The notes below the pieces were generated by a model, which was given only the letters and a program-made list of their open reading frames with translations, was not told where the DNA came from and did no database searches. Source: Gambelia wislizenii (lineage: Eukaryota > Chordata > Lepidosauria > Squamata > Crotaphytidae). Taken from it: 64,000 nt of DNA. A program made the translations under genes and the position numbers. Of the stretch, positions 25,741 to 38,700 are shown piece after piece. The DNA is taken from NCBI GenBank assembly GCA_030847615.1, contig JAUMIR010000002.1, positions 202,103,809 to 202,167,808 of the forward strand. The letters run 5' to 3'. How positions within the stretch are numbered: the first letter of the stretch is position 1; the number at the start of each line of letters is the position of its first letter.

Positions 25741-26835
25741 TGATGCTCGGGGGTCGCATAACTAGTTAAGGGCTTTAAGGGCTAACAAGTATGTGGTGGT
25801 CAGTGTGGCCCAGGAATGCCCAGCTGCACTGTTTATGTTATAGATCCTTAGAAAGTCATATTGGAAGCCTAATCTCTAGGTTTCCAGCAACAGCTCTGAG
25901 TCTTCAGGAGCCAATCAGCAAATTGTTTATTTCAACACAGAAGGGAGATAATTGCACTGCCTTCTGTATTGCTATCCAAAAGTGGTTGGTCTATGGAGAT
26001 GAGGTGGTAGTGTTGTTATGAAGAGGCATCTCTTGTGACCTTGGCAGGGGACATTTGTCACTCCAGGTAGCCATTTAATACCTGAGACTTTGCCTAGAAA
26101 ACTCTGTCTTTCAGAGTGCACATAACTAGTAATGGCTGGGGAGCCCTGAGGAATTTACAGAAAACAAATTCAGAACCCTTGACATTACAAGTGCAGGAAA
26201 AATAATATAATCAACAGTTTTTTAAAATTATCAGACAGTAGAATCTCAGCTGTGATGACATTGCCAGCAGGACCTAGATGGTTGCACCACTGGAAAGTAT
26301 TCCATCTGGTAGATGTTCCAGATTCCGGGGGGAAACTCAGTTTATGTTGTGACAGATTCTGGGTCTTACAGTTAGGGGGAATAAAAAAAGTGAAGTGTTA
26401 TAGCAAAAGTGTCAGGTTCAGACAAGCTGGAAGGCTAAATCCCTACCCAGCAGCAGATATCCATGGACAGTGTGCAGTGACTTTTACTGAAAAGGTATTT
26501 TCAGCCAGAGTTTGGTGAAAAATCAGTTTCTCAAAGTTAACTTCCTGACGCTCACCCACTGCAAGAGTTTTAGCGCTGAGGTAAATTGTAGGCAAGGGGG
26601 AAGAAAGGCTTTAAACAAGGATTTACTGTCAAATTTCTCTTCCTGGTGTCTGTTGGAGCTTCCCCTCCCTGTCACCTCACTGCAAGGAATTTTATGAGGC
26701 TGCTGCTGAAGCACACAGGAGCAGTTGGCAAGCCAGGAATGTTACCTTGTCCATTGTGGTGTTGCAGCCATGAAGTGGCCTGTAAAGATCTGAGGAGGCT
26801 GCAGAGGTTTGTCAGTCACTTCTGGTTTAGAAGGC

Positions 26836-27064
26836 TTAAAGCCAAATCCACACTACGCAAATAATCCAGTATGAAACTGGATTATTTGCCATGGCTCCTT
26901 CCTATGAAATCCTGGGATTTGTAATTTTACAAGGTCTTTAGCCTTCTTTGCCAAAGAGTGCTGATGTCTCACCAAACTACAAATCCCAGGATTTCCTAGG
27001 AAGGAACCATGCCAAATAATCCAGTTTCATACTGGACTATTTGTGAAGTATGGATTTGGCCTTA
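26836..27064. mobile_element. Near-perfect palindromic MITE (229 bp)
   Basis: The left arm GCCAAATCCACACTACGCAA, then CAGTATGAAACTGGATTATT and AATCCTGGGATTTGTA, is matched by the complement of the right arm ending TATGGATTTGGCCTTA. The inner arms resemble those at 9366 and 59938. There is no coding capacity. A clear target duplication is not resolved, so the superfamily stays open. Confidence 0.75.
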
Positions 27065-28059
27065 GAAACCAGTGAGGATTTATGTAGGATTGCTGAAGCA
27101 AGAGCCTTTCAGTTTTATTGTCTCATTTTCCTCTACCTCTCTTTGTATCTTTCCCTCCATCCTGAAGCTGTGCATATTTTCTTCCCTTTATTGCCTTCCA
27201 CTTTCTTCTGCTTGCCAAAGAAATCCAAATTCTATGAAAACCAAACAATTGTGATCTGCGTAAGCAGTATTTATGCACACCTGTTAAACTTGCAGACTAC
27301 ACTAGCATGCAACTTGGGTTTTTTTGGTTCACCAAAAAGTGAGAGGCAGGGACTGAAATGATATTTTAGGTCTCCTACTAATATCTAGCTTTTGAAGTTG
27401 CATGAAAAGAACTTCTGTGGCCTGAAGTGCTGGGCTCACTTTTCAGCACAGACTCTTAAGTATGTTGGCCTCAAAAATGTGCTTCTCCATTTGCATTGTT
27501 GTTTATTGTAGTCTATAGAAGGCAGCATGATGACCAGAGCTTTGAAATAATTTTTTCAAGATTAATTTGTTAGCCCTAATTCATTAAATTTTCCAACAAT
27601 GATTTTAGAATTCATTATTTTAGAATTCATTATTTTCATTATTAGATGCCAATGATGTCAGATTAAGGAGTATCGCTATTTGTGTTAATTGATTTTACTT
27701 TTGAGGAGTAAGGTTTTTTTTTAATGGGTTGCGATATTTGGCTATTTTTAGTCATTTTAATTGATTTCTCAAAAAAGTAAAATAAATACATTTACAATGC
27801 ATTGATAATAGTTTTAATTTTAATGAACTAAGTTTTTTTTAATGATTTAAGCTCCCCAATTTAATTTTCAGTGATTTAACATTGTTAATGTTTCCAGGCT
27901 CTGGTGCTTGTTTCATACCTTGATATTCAGATACAGCTTGAATAATAATGTGCTAGTGTGGGGAGACTGTCTTTTGTGTGTAGAAGTTTCTTTTCAGCAA
28001 AACAAACTGTTCAGCAGCCCTGGTTAGCTCCTTTGAATCTAATATCATCATGATGATGT

Positions 28060-28235
28060 CATTGTTGTATTGTGTGCCTTCAAGTCATTTCTGACTTAGG
28101 GCAACCCTAAGGTGAACCTATCATGGGGTGAGGGGGTGTTCTTGGCAAGAGTTGTTCAGGGAAGTTTTCCTTTGCCTTCCTCTGAGGCTGAGAGAGTGTG
28201 ACTTGTCCAAGGTCACAGAGTGGGTCTCCATGGCA
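28060..28235 (-). mobile_element. Partial tRNA-SINE with BovB-like tail
   Basis: It shares GTGCCTTCAAGTCATTTCTG, the TTCCTCTGAGGCTGAGAGAG block and GTGACTTGTCCAAGGTCAC with the copy at 11398. The tRNA-like head is missing or unrecognisable. Confidence 0.72.
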
Positions 28236-30723
28236 CTACAGTGGTGGCTTTCAAGATGTCATGCCAATTGATGTCATCCTGAACGTTTCTCAATTGGCAG
28301 TTTCTGCTCCCTGGAATTGACTGGGCTTTCATTGCTGCTTCCTCTTCCTGGCTTGTCTACTTTTCCATCTAGACTTCAGATAGCATGAGGAATCTCTGAT
28401 TAAAGTCATCACCCTAGAATTTTTAGAGGGTTAGCCATGTTAGGCAAAAACAATAGTCTTGTGTCATCTGGAAGATTAACACATTTATTGTAGCATAAGC
28501 TTTTGCAGATTAGAATCAGCTTTGTCACATGCATCAAGCGGTATTCTAAGTTGCCTGTATGTACACGTGGCTGTTTTGAGGACCATGGGATGGTGGAGGA
28601 ACGCTTTGTTGGCAATGAATGGCAAAACATACAGACAGCAATAATCATAAGCTGAGATGCATTTAAATTATTACAGTGAGCATTCACAAAGCCATATTAA
28701 TGATAACACAAACACCTTGGCTTTGGTATTTTTGTTACCATCAATACCACTTTGTGACCTTTAACAGAATCATCATCATTTGTCCTTCAGGGAATTCATT
28801 TCCTACCAACTGTTCCTCCTGCCCTGTCTCATGCTGGAGCACCCATATATTAGACACGGTGACAAGATTCTTCCTTTTGTTTTTCCTCCAGACTTGTTCT
28901 GCCTCTCTGCCCTTCTTGGGACCTAAGAAGTGAAAAGCTGTCTGTGTCTGTGCATCTGGAGGACGTTGCAGGTGCTTATACTTGTATACAGTATTGGTCG
29001 CCCTTTGGCACTGGAGTGTGCGAAGGACTGAATTTCAAATGGTGAATCTTCCAACACCCAGGGAGACCTTTCTCACCTTCTCTTACCCATGTTCAGCCTG
29101 TCTCTTTCTAGTTTTCCTGAGTTCTTCCTCTCCCAGGTGCTCCCCTCAAGTCCTTCCCCTTGATTTCTCTTTCTGGTATATAGCATTCAGAGTGTGATGG
29201 TTCTTGTTTTCAAGGTGCTTGTTTGTTTGGTTTTCCTGCTGTGAAGGGTGATGTGTTTTTATTTCTCCTTTTTTATTATGGGGCATTTTGTTTAATGCAG
29301 GCAGTGGGGAGCTTTGCTTTCCACTTGGCTGTAGAGCAGATCCGTGAAGTATAATTCCGCCCACATGTGGCTGGCTTGTGGCTCGGGAAGGGGAGGGGGT
29401 TGTTTATGTCGTGGTGAATTGTGTAAAAGTGATCTCTTCAATTATGAAACAATTATTTCTCTCCAGAAGGAGAGAGAGAGAGAGAGAAAATGAGAGACTG
29501 CAGGTTAGGAGCTGATATTTGGGCATGGATGGAAGCTTGGTGGCTGAGTTCTTGGTTGGATAGCTGAGTGTGTGTGAGGGTCTCTGCAAGTAAGACACTA
29601 CATCTTTTGTGTTCCTTGGGGCAGTGATGTTCCTTTCTTGTATCTTTTGTGCACTTGGCCAGGTGGCATCTCATTATATACCACCTAAGAACAGAACTGG
29701 CATTCCTGTATAATGGCAGCTTACTCGGAATTATAGGTAAGCTCCAGCAGTACCTTGCCTTCTGTGCCACTGGTAGATAAAAGTACTTACTGACAAGCCT
29801 TCTTTTCTGACATCTTCTTGATGTTTCAAGTTGTATTTTGTCAGTAAAAAAACTGCTAATACACAGAAATGTTCTTTTCCTATTTGATAATATTGCTGCT
29901 TCTTCTGATAAAGGAGTGGGTGGCTGGGGCTGCTAAAACAGAGTATTGTTTCTCCGAGGGACTGGAAAAGGATCTCATGGTAGCCTAGCTGTAACCTTTA
30001 GAAGACTCTGTAAGGCAGATTCTTCTAAAGGATGAGGATTTATCAGCTCTCTGTCTCTCATTATCTGATATGTACAAACTCTGGATGCTTGTGGCTAATA
30101 AGAAGCATAGTTGACTGAGTGCAAAGACTCTTCTTTCCCAAGCAAGATATGTTACTGCCTGTCTTGGACAAGGGTAGGGATCCTCAGATGGTTCCAAACC
30201 AAGCTCTACTTCTCCTTGCTCTCACCTGGAGTTTGCTGTGTGTGTATTACACCCTTTGCCAAACTGGAATATTACACAGAAACAAGAGAAATTACGATAT
30301 TCAGAGCACTTAATGAGATGGACTGATGACTGCTCCTGCTCCCCAACCTGCAGATGCTAGTCTTTACAAGATATTAACTGAAATGAATTCACTGCTGCTT
30401 TAAAATGCTTCTTAAATGGGAAAGGAGTATTTTAATAAAAAATAATCTCAGTCTCCAAAACTAATAAAATTGGAGAGTAGTAGAGATGAATTATGTGCCA
30501 GGGGTGTAATTGCATATTGTCAAGTCCTGGGGCTCTCCTGTACAACAGCAGAGCCCAATTAATTAATCAGTATTTATTGCTAAATTATTGTCCTTTTTCA
30601 ATCTGTAGATATCTGATAACTGTTGGGGATTTGTTGCCACAGCCCCAGTGGAGGTGTTGTTAATTTATTTATGTATATAGTGTATGTTTGTTGATATGAA
30701 GCATTCTTTATTTTGTATATGAC

Positions 30724-30729
30724 CAATAA
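30724..30729 (+). terminator. MAFG: Candidate distal poly(A) signal
   Basis: AATAAA in the context CCAATAAACATC, with GT-rich sequence about 40 nt downstream. If it belongs to MAFG the 3' UTR would be about 6.8 kb. It could instead serve no gene. Confidence 0.25.
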
Positions 30730-31118
30730 ACATCTTTAAAGAGGCTGGTCCTTATGAAATTACTAATTGGGTTTGGGTTGGCAGATTTGTTTTCTAATAC
30801 TGAGTCTGAGGCTTGGCTATTCATATGCAATCAATCTGTCTTCTTTGCCTGATGGAAAAAGACCAGGATAGTTCCTCTTCTCTGGATTAACAACTTTCCA
30901 GTAATCTATTCTAACATAATAAATACATGCAGTTGTTAACAATTTGTTACAAGCAGACCAGATGACTTTTAAAACTTATAAACTGCTTGCATCCAAAGCT
31001 TTCGAAGTGTTGTACACCAATATTAAAACAAAGAGTATAAAAAGCAATACATAAAATCAAGATTAAACATTTACGTTTATAAAATAGTCTATTAAAAAAT
31101 AGTTGGTAAATAACTATA

Positions 31119-31461
31119 CAGGAAACCTCCACTTATCCAACAGTAGCACTGTCAGAAACGAATTGATTGAAAAGCAGAACCCATATAGGGAACATGAGGG
31201 AATTACAGTGGATTGCTTGGGAGTGTCTGCACTTACCTGCTGCTTGCCAAGGCTCTCAGTCAGCTTGGAGCCTTTCCCCCCTCTCAGCTTGCTTTTCAAG
31301 CAGTGCACACATGCATGGCCTGTCCCAAGCAAGCCTCCGTAGGCAAGAAGAAATGGAAAACCAGCAGACCTCTCCTTGAATTAGTGAAACTTTCCTTAAT
31401 TTGCAAGTGTTGAAAGAGCAAGTTGTCAGATAACACGGCATCAAAAGGCAGGGGCTTCCTG
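31119..31461. mobile_element. TA-flanked Tc1/mariner-like non-autonomous element
   Basis: The left end CAGGAAACCTCCACTTATCC and right end AGGGGCTTCCTG are imperfect inverted repeats. TA dinucleotides flank both sides (31117-31118 and 31462-31463). There is no transposase. It belongs to a different subfamily from the CAGTTGTCCCTCC group. Confidence 0.6.
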
Positions 31462-31464
31462 TAC

Positions 31465-34095
31465 TAGGAAGGCTTGCAAAAATAGAAACATTTCTACATG
31501 CACCAAAAAGTATGATTGTTGGCATATGTCTAATATCAGAGAAGAATATTGAGAGCCAGCATTCTAAAAATCCTGATTTGAACAACTCTAAGAGTAGACC
31601 AGGATGGTACTTTCAGATGAACTCAAAGACCTAAAGGTCATCTTGGATATTTAGGTTCCATGTTGCTTAAAGCTTTGTATACTGGTAAAAAAACCTAAAT
31701 GCAATCTGGTAGCAAAGAGGCAGCCAGTGCAATGACAAAGCATTCTGTATTAGCTGCAGTTTTCAGACCAATTTAAGAGTAGCTCCATGTGGAGCCTGAA
31801 GTTACCAATGTCTGGGCCACTATGAGCAGGTTAACATGATCAAAAACAGCTGCAGCTACAGCATACCAAGCTTATACTGATAGAAAGGACACCTGTGACA
31901 AAGGTGAAAGACTTTCCCCAAAGTTGCATTTCCATTTCAGGTATTGTATCTCCCAGCAAAAAATGTGCTACTCTTTATATTTGATAATTTGTTTTCTTCT
32001 GTTTTGCCTGCTACCTGGTATTGTATTGGTATCCCCAATGATGTCCTGTGACTCTCCCATACACTTCGTTTTTCAAATGAACATTTTTTGCCTCACTCCC
32101 CTTGTATTTTTAAAAAGAAATCTGTGCTGGTTTTGTGCTCTTCTGGTGTACAAAGCCTGTTTTCACTTTTTAAAAAATAGTGCAATACTTTCTCTTCTAA
32201 TATGTAGTCACAAGGTGCTGTGCTGCTAGTGTACAGATGCATAAGAAGAAGGTCCACAATCACAGATATTCTCTCACAGTTCTTCTGTGTCGCAGTGCTG
32301 CTATAGACTGGGACTTGATGCATTTTCACTAAGGTGCAAAATTAAATATCTAAAACCCAGTTTGAAAGAGCTCAATAAAATATAAACTTTGGTATAATGT
32401 ATATTAATATCATTTTAAAGACTTTAAGTTATATTTTTAAAAGTGTTCATGAGATATTCTTGTATTGCCAATTAACCCTTAACAATTAAGGGTCCACATT
32501 TTGTCAAGTTTTTGTCTATAGGCTTATGTATCAGTCCTGTACACATCTAGGAATACATTCCACTTAAGTCTGTGGAGTTTACTTCAGAGCAAATGATGTT
32601 AATCTTCATGATGTGTTTCACAAACTGGTCACAACACAAGTGAAAGCCCATTTCTGCCTTCTTATGGGGTGTGTTAATATTAAGGATTCTCTATTGTGAA
32701 AGACGAGATGAAGAGTTACTCTGTAGATAGTACAGCTGGAATTATGCAGAAACTATTGTATCCTAAAAAATTTAAAACCTTTACACAAGTCTTATTTCTT
32801 AATGCTTTAACTTATGTTGAAAAGGAAACATTAACAAAATAGAAACATACTCTGAAGTTAGCACACATTTTTTGCTGTTATATATGTGGCTTTAATGTAA
32901 GTGCTCTCATAATCTTCCTTAGAACTAGCTGTTGTCTGCACACGTTCTCAGCCAATTGGCTGGGCATTTGAGTAGTCATGAAGTAGTTGTTCAATTGATT
33001 ATTCAAATACTATCAAATATTGGCCAAGTATCTGAAGTACTGCAGGTGGAGTCTAAAGCAGTGGGTTTTTTTCTGCTGAGAAGTGCTGCTGTCAGTGGAA
33101 GTGGGGCAATTTACTCTTCCCATTCTGTCCCTTCAAGACTTCCACATTTTTTGGAAGACTGCATATGGGAGAACAGGGAAGAAGTACTGTTCTGTAAGTG
33201 GACTTTCACTTGTGCAAAATTAACTTCTGCCCAAAAATGTGTAGTCATTATTTTTCTAAAAAGATTGTATAAAAGTTATGAAGGCCCCTGAGTAATTTTA
33301 CTAGACTACCTCTATTGCATAGATTTGAAATATGAACCCAATGTAGCATCTTTTAAATGTCTATTTGTAATGAGTTTATTATGGGAAGCAAGCTGTGTGG
33401 CTCTTTGCTTGCTGCCTTCACAACTCTGTTTATGTTCCTGTTATAGGACAAGGTTAACAGGAGAAACTTTTCCATAAGACTCTTCTTCCTATTTCATCAT
33501 TTAGCTTACATCTAGGGCTGTCCCAAGATATTTTATTGCTTGAGACAGAGATGTAAATATGTCTCCTCTAGCTTGAGACAAGGTGCATAGTATCCAAGGC
33601 AGATCTTAGTAGCAGAAGCAGAAAATCAAACAAGTATTTCCTTGATGTTAAAAATATAGTATAACAATGAAAAAAAATCCAACAATTTGGTACCTTCCAT
33701 AACACTTAGTTGGCTACCTCATTCTGCCTAATGCTTACTGCAAGCCTTCATGTCTTGTTATGGAACTGAAGGCACAACACCAATAGCAAAGAATTAAGAC
33801 AAGCATAGATACTGTAGTTTTCAAACTTTGGTCTTATGTTTTACACTTCAGTTTCCAGAAGCTCCAGCATGGTTGTTGGTCAAGGATCGTGGCAGCTGAA
33901 GTGCAAAATGTTTGGTCAAAAAAAGGGCAGGTCTTCACTCCTAATTCAGTAATAAAGGTAGTCTGTTCCCCACTGAAATATATTTAAGGAATAGTTGTGA
34001 TGGGATATAAGAAATTTCACTGTTAGACTAAAAGCACAGAGAGGACAAAGATCAGCCTTAAAAGAGCCTTCTGCTGAGCCTGGGGGAGGAGTTAG
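31465..34095. other. Intergenic, mostly unassigned
   Basis: This is AT-rich DNA between MAFG and SIRT7. A segment near 32527-32600 resembles an old fold-back repeat (GTCTGTGGAGTTTACTTC). No gene is recognised. Confidence 0.5.
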
Positions 34096-34099
34096 CAGC

Positions 34100-34295
34100 C
34101 ACTAGCTCTATATAACAGAGCTGTTCAGAAGTGGAATACACTGCCTTGTAGTGTGGAGGAGTCTCCTCCTTTGGAGGTTTTTAAACAGAGGCTGGATGAC
34201 CATCTGTCAGGAATGATTTGATTGTGTATTCCTGCATGGCAGGGGTTGGATTGGATAGGCCTTGTGGTCTCTTCCAACTATATGATTCTATGACA
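34100..34295 (+). mobile_element. CR1-like LINE 3' end
   Basis: It starts within the GTTCAGAAGTGGAATACACT segment and runs through GGCAGGGGTTGGATTGGATA to the terminal ATGATTCTATGA at about 34292. It has the same orientation as the longer copy 400 bp downstream. Confidence 0.82.
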
Positions 34296-34691
34296 TATTT
34301 GGCAGTAGCAGACAGTTGAGCTTTTTCTTTGAATATATGACAGTAGTCACGCAATTTAGTTGCCAGAGTGTGAAAACTGGAGCTGTTTCCTTTATCTTTT
34401 AATTGTTGTTTAAAGGGACTTTCAGCAGGTGTTGCTTATCACACAGCCAAGTAACATGCAGTATTGGCTGAAATTCCCTTTTCTACACAACAATTAAAAG
34501 CACAGGAGCCATCTCTTAATTTTCAGTGTGGCAACAGTTAACATAGAAGAGATGGGCTTGAGAGTGGTGATTATTAATATCAACTGTTGGCACTTAGCTG
34601 TCTCTTCATCTAAGTATAGATAAGCAAAATGTTCCTGGTTTGTATTAACAATCACCTAGTGACCTTCCCCACATTCACATACTGTATAATA

Positions 34692-35132
34692 TGTGAGGAG
34701 GATAACCCAAATGGTGGGAGGTCTGGAAGCCATTATGCCCTATGAGGAACAGCTTAGGGAGCTGGGTATGTTTAGCCTGGAGAAGAGACGGTTAAGAGAG
34801 GGCATGAAAGCTATGTTTAAATATCTGGGGTCTCATATTGAAGAAGAAGCAAGCTTGTTTTCTGCTGCTCCAGAGACTAGGACAGGAAGCAATGGGTTCA
34901 AACTACAGGAAAAGAGATTCCACTTAAACATTAGGAAGAACTTCCTGACAGTAAGAGCTGTTCGGAAGTGGAATGCACTGCCTTGTCGTGTGGTGGAGTC
35001 TCCTTCTTTGAAGGTTTTTAAGCAGAGGCTGGACGGCCATCTGTTGGGAATGCTTTGATTGTGTATTCCTGCAAGGCAGGGGGTTGGATTACATGGCCTT
35101 TGGGGGTCTCTTCCGACTCTAATTCCATAACG
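34692..35132 (+). mobile_element. CR1-like LINE 3' portion
   Basis: The segment has a fairly intact reading frame containing LGMFSLEKRRLREGMKAMFK, FSAAPETRTGS and RKNFLTVRAVRKWNALPCRV. It ends with a decayed terminal repeat near 35115-35132. It stops right at the edge of the SIRT7 CpG island. Confidence 0.82.
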
Positions 35133-35638
35133 TGGCCCACGAAATGCCCGAAGGAACTGTCTACTTTCCACGGTAAGTAATCTTCCACGTGGAGTGGGAC
35201 GGGCATACATTAATGCGACTCGATGCTCTCAGCATCACAGCTGAGAAACCGCTTCAAGGGCCCATGGCCGCCTAACGGAAAAGGAGCAGAGGAGAAGAGG
35301 CGAGGGGAACGTCCCCAAGCGACCGAGGTCCTCCACCGTGGTCTCCAGGTAGGAGGAGGGGAGCAGCGAGCCTCCGCTGGCCCCGTCTCTCTTTGGTCGC
35401 CATAGAGGAGACAGTCTATCCCTACACATCTCTATGGTGAAAGCGCCATTCTACTTGGCCGTGGAAATTAGAGGAGGAAAGTTGAACCGGAAGTACCGAT
35501 GAGGCTCGCGGACGCGGCTCCCACGGGAAAGCAACAAGGGCCACTCTAGCAGCCTCTGTCACTGCTCTGGGAGGCCGGAAGCGGAAGTAGCTGAAGCCAA
35601 CGCTCTGGCCGGTTTGGTACCCGGAAGCTGCGGAGGGG

Positions 35639-35734
35639 ATGGCGGCTGGAAGGAGTTTGAGCCGCTCCGAACGGAAAGCCGCGGCTCGCGCCGAGTTCCT
35701 CCGCCAGGAAGAGCAGCGGGAGCGGCGGAGACAG
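35639..35734 (+). CDS. SIRT7: SIRT7 coding exon 1
   Basis: It encodes [20 protein letters not shown] and the following charged helix to residue 32. The ATG is followed by G and begins the MAAG...LSRSERKAA pattern of SIRT7. The donor GTAGGG starts at 35735. Confidence 0.95.
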
Positions 35735-38700
35735 GTAGGGCGGCGGAGGGGCCAGGCTGGCCGGAGGCGGCTGCGGGCGAGGGCGCCTCTGCTGGAGCCT
35801 CAGCACGCCCCCTGCCCTCTCTGACCCGCCCAAGGGGGCGAGAGAGCCCTACTGGGTCCGACCGAGCACCCCGTCCACACGGACGCCCACAGAGAGAGAG
35901 AGAGAGAGAGAGAGAGACCGCCCGAAGGGGGTGATGAGTGCAAGGGCAGCCTCCACCCCGCCTTCCCGATATCGAAGGACAGTACTTACCGCCTGTCATT
36001 TTGGCGTCCTACTATACACAGCTGTCCTGGCTAGTAGCCGGGTTTCTGCGGATTTAGCTAATCCCATTTCAAAAGCTATCAGAGTTGGCAGCCATCACTA
36101 CTACGTCTGGCGTTAACAGAATTACATGGTTTCTGTGCTGTGTGGAGAAGTGCAGGACCAGTTTAAGGAATTTGGCCCCCCCGTAATGCTTTATTTTTTG
36201 GGGGGGGGGCATATGTTTATCTCAGGTCAATGTAACCTAACTCAACCTAAGCTATGCACAGTACAGGATATTCAGATTATTGCTAATAATGTTTTTGCAG
36301 GAGGAGGGTTACTACAGGGTTACTATGATGAGAGAGAGGGAGAAAAATGTTTCTTCTCTCTCCTTTCTGCACACTTTACAGTTATGTATTCTGTTGTTGT
36401 TGTTGTTGTCGTGTGGCTTCAAGTCATTTCTGACTTACAGTGACCCCAAGGAACTTATCGTAGGGTTTTCTTGGCAGAATTTGTTCAGAGGGGGGTTGCC
36501 CTTAACTTCCTCTGAGGCTGAGAATGTGTAACTTTTTAAAAACCTCATGATTTGTAGACACTGTGCTCAAAGATTTTAACATTAAAACTGCCAGTTCAGG
36601 ACTCATAGCTAAGTATGCTCAGCAGCCAGAATCATCCCCAAACCCTCATTTACACAATGAAATCTTTGTTAGTATATGCTCAACTTGAGTTGAAGAGTAA
36701 TTAAAACAAAATTATATTTACATATGGACAAACAATTATATGGCCATTATTCAGTGAATTTCTTGTTGGCACTTAAGAAGGCAGTCCTCTATATGTTTCC
36801 TTAGAAATAAGGCCCACTATTGTACCTTCAAGCAACTGTGTATAGGATTCTAGTCTCAGACTAATGACACACTCTGGCCAGGATCCAGTGAGGTGCTTTT
36901 ACCAATGGGATGGCTTTTAGTGGGAGAGTTTACACATTTTCAACTTTTTGTTTAATCTTAGGTGTCACAAATTCTTCACAAGCCAGCCTCAGAGCGGAGT
37001 GCTGATGAGACTCTCTTTCTATCTGGATGTCAAGAGATCGTACGAGACCTGGAGCGGCTTCGCAAGAAACGTGAGAGACTGCAACACAGGCTGGAGGAGG
37101 TGAGTATCTTTCTCACTTTACTCTTAAAATGTGAACTACAGTACTTCATAGGCTTAGTATCTGAACCACTTGCCATATCTTAAATTAAGTGGTCTATAGA
37201 AGAAGGGGAAACAAGCTGTGAGGAATATTGCTATGACCTGGAGTTCATATGTTTGAAAGCATTCTATAGAAACACCTAAATAAAAAGGTTCCGTGTTGAG
37301 ATTCAATCTGGCTAGTTCCTCATTCTTAATGAATAACTTTTCCTTTCTGATTGATAATAACATTTCCCTTACCCCTTCACTGATTTGCAGCTGTCCAGAG
37401 TATTCCTGTCCCCCACTAGTGTGTGTTCTCCCTCACAAAACTTGCAAGGTAGGGGATAAAAAAAAAAGAGTGGTGAGAGGTTTAATGGGCAGGGGTGAGT
37501 TTTTGTCAGGAGAAGAAGTAATCAGAATGATATGGGATGTAACTGAAATATGATGCTTTGTGGGGGCGAAACTTGACTGCTTAATTAATTCTAGGTTTGT
37601 GATGAACCTGAAGAGTTGAAGAGAAAAGTCAGCAAGCTCTCTGAAGTTGTGCGAGGAGCTAAGCATCTCATCATATATACAGGAGCTGGCATAAGTACAG
37701 TAAGGCTATGTTGTTGGGTCTTCTGTGGTCGTCTGTGACAAAAATAGGATAATGCATTTTTTTAGCTCTTATTTATTTATCTATTTATTTATTTTATTTT
37801 ATTCATTTATATCCTGCCTTTCTCCCACCAGTGGGACTCAAGGCAGCTAACAAAATCTTTCAAAACAATAGAAGTTAAAAACAATACAAAAGTAAAAATT
37901 ATAGTATAAGTATTAAATTTAAAAAGAATTACACAATTTATAAGTTAAAAACCTTAAAATTAAAATGCATTAAAAATCTTAGTACCAGGCTACCTATTAT
38001 GATGAAAATTCTTTAGGCTCTTTCACCAACAAGTAAGGACAAGTTGTAATATGGGTTGCAGCATAAATAAAAGCAGTGTTAATTGATTGGCTGGGAATTG
38101 TGGTATACTGAGCTGTGACAGCTTGCATTTTATTATGCAAGATAATGTCTTAACACCCCTTTGAAAGAGATTAGGATAAAGGTTTTGTTAGAACTATTCC
38201 TAACAGTCATCAGTAGGTGGCATTCTAAATCATTGCAATCGACATCAGTGTTAAGAGTGTCACATTGTTTCCTAGAGAATGATGGTAGTAAATAGCATCC
38301 TTTATGTCCATCTTCTCCATCTCAAGTCTAACATAATAGCCAAACTACATGTTAGGCTGTTTACCTGTTAAGAATTTTTACTTGTATTTGAAAAACAGAA
38401 GGTGTTCCTTCCAGAAGCATCCCCTACAGCAGGGCTGAAGAATATATGGTCCTTCAGGTGTTGTTACACTTCACCTCTCATCACACCTAGCCAGCACAGC
38501 TAATATTAAAGAATTATTCCAAAGAAGGGAGAGCATTTTCCCTACTACCTTGCATGTAGCAAAGACGTCATGCGCAATTTCTCCTTTCAACACCATGTGT
38601 TTGAGGACTTGCCCTTGGCAGATCAGCTCTTTGACAGTAGGAGTGAGTTGTGGGGATGGCTGGGTTTTCTTCTTCTGAAATATTGTGCAACTAATCTGCC

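Larger units (their letters stand above)
23900..30745 (+). other. MAFG: MAFG 3' UTR and intergenic sequence (boundary uncertain)
   Basis: There is no coding exon here. MAFG orthologues have long 3' UTRs, so part of this is transcribed. AATAAA occurs at about 24176 and, in a more typical setting (CCAATAAACATC followed by GT-rich sequence), at about 30724. Inserted repeats are a CR1 end (25662-25740), a palindromic MITE (26836-27064) and a partial SINE (28060-28235). Open frames such as 24069-24596 show no protein family. Confidence 0.4.
35140..35960. promoter_or_regulatory. SIRT7: CpG island and promoter region of SIRT7
   Basis: CpG-rich sequence surrounds the SIRT7 start codon. ETS-type CCGGAAG sites occur at 35487-35493, 35575-35588 (CCGGAAGCGGAAGT) and 35621-35627, the last one 12 bp before the ATG. 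No TATA box is seen. Such ETS-rich, TATA-less promoters are usual for housekeeping genes. Confidence 0.75.

Noticed and set aside
35559..35999. Minus-strand open frames opposite SIRT7 exon 1
   Set aside because: These are shadows of the CpG island and an AG microsatellite. No antisense gene can be supported.
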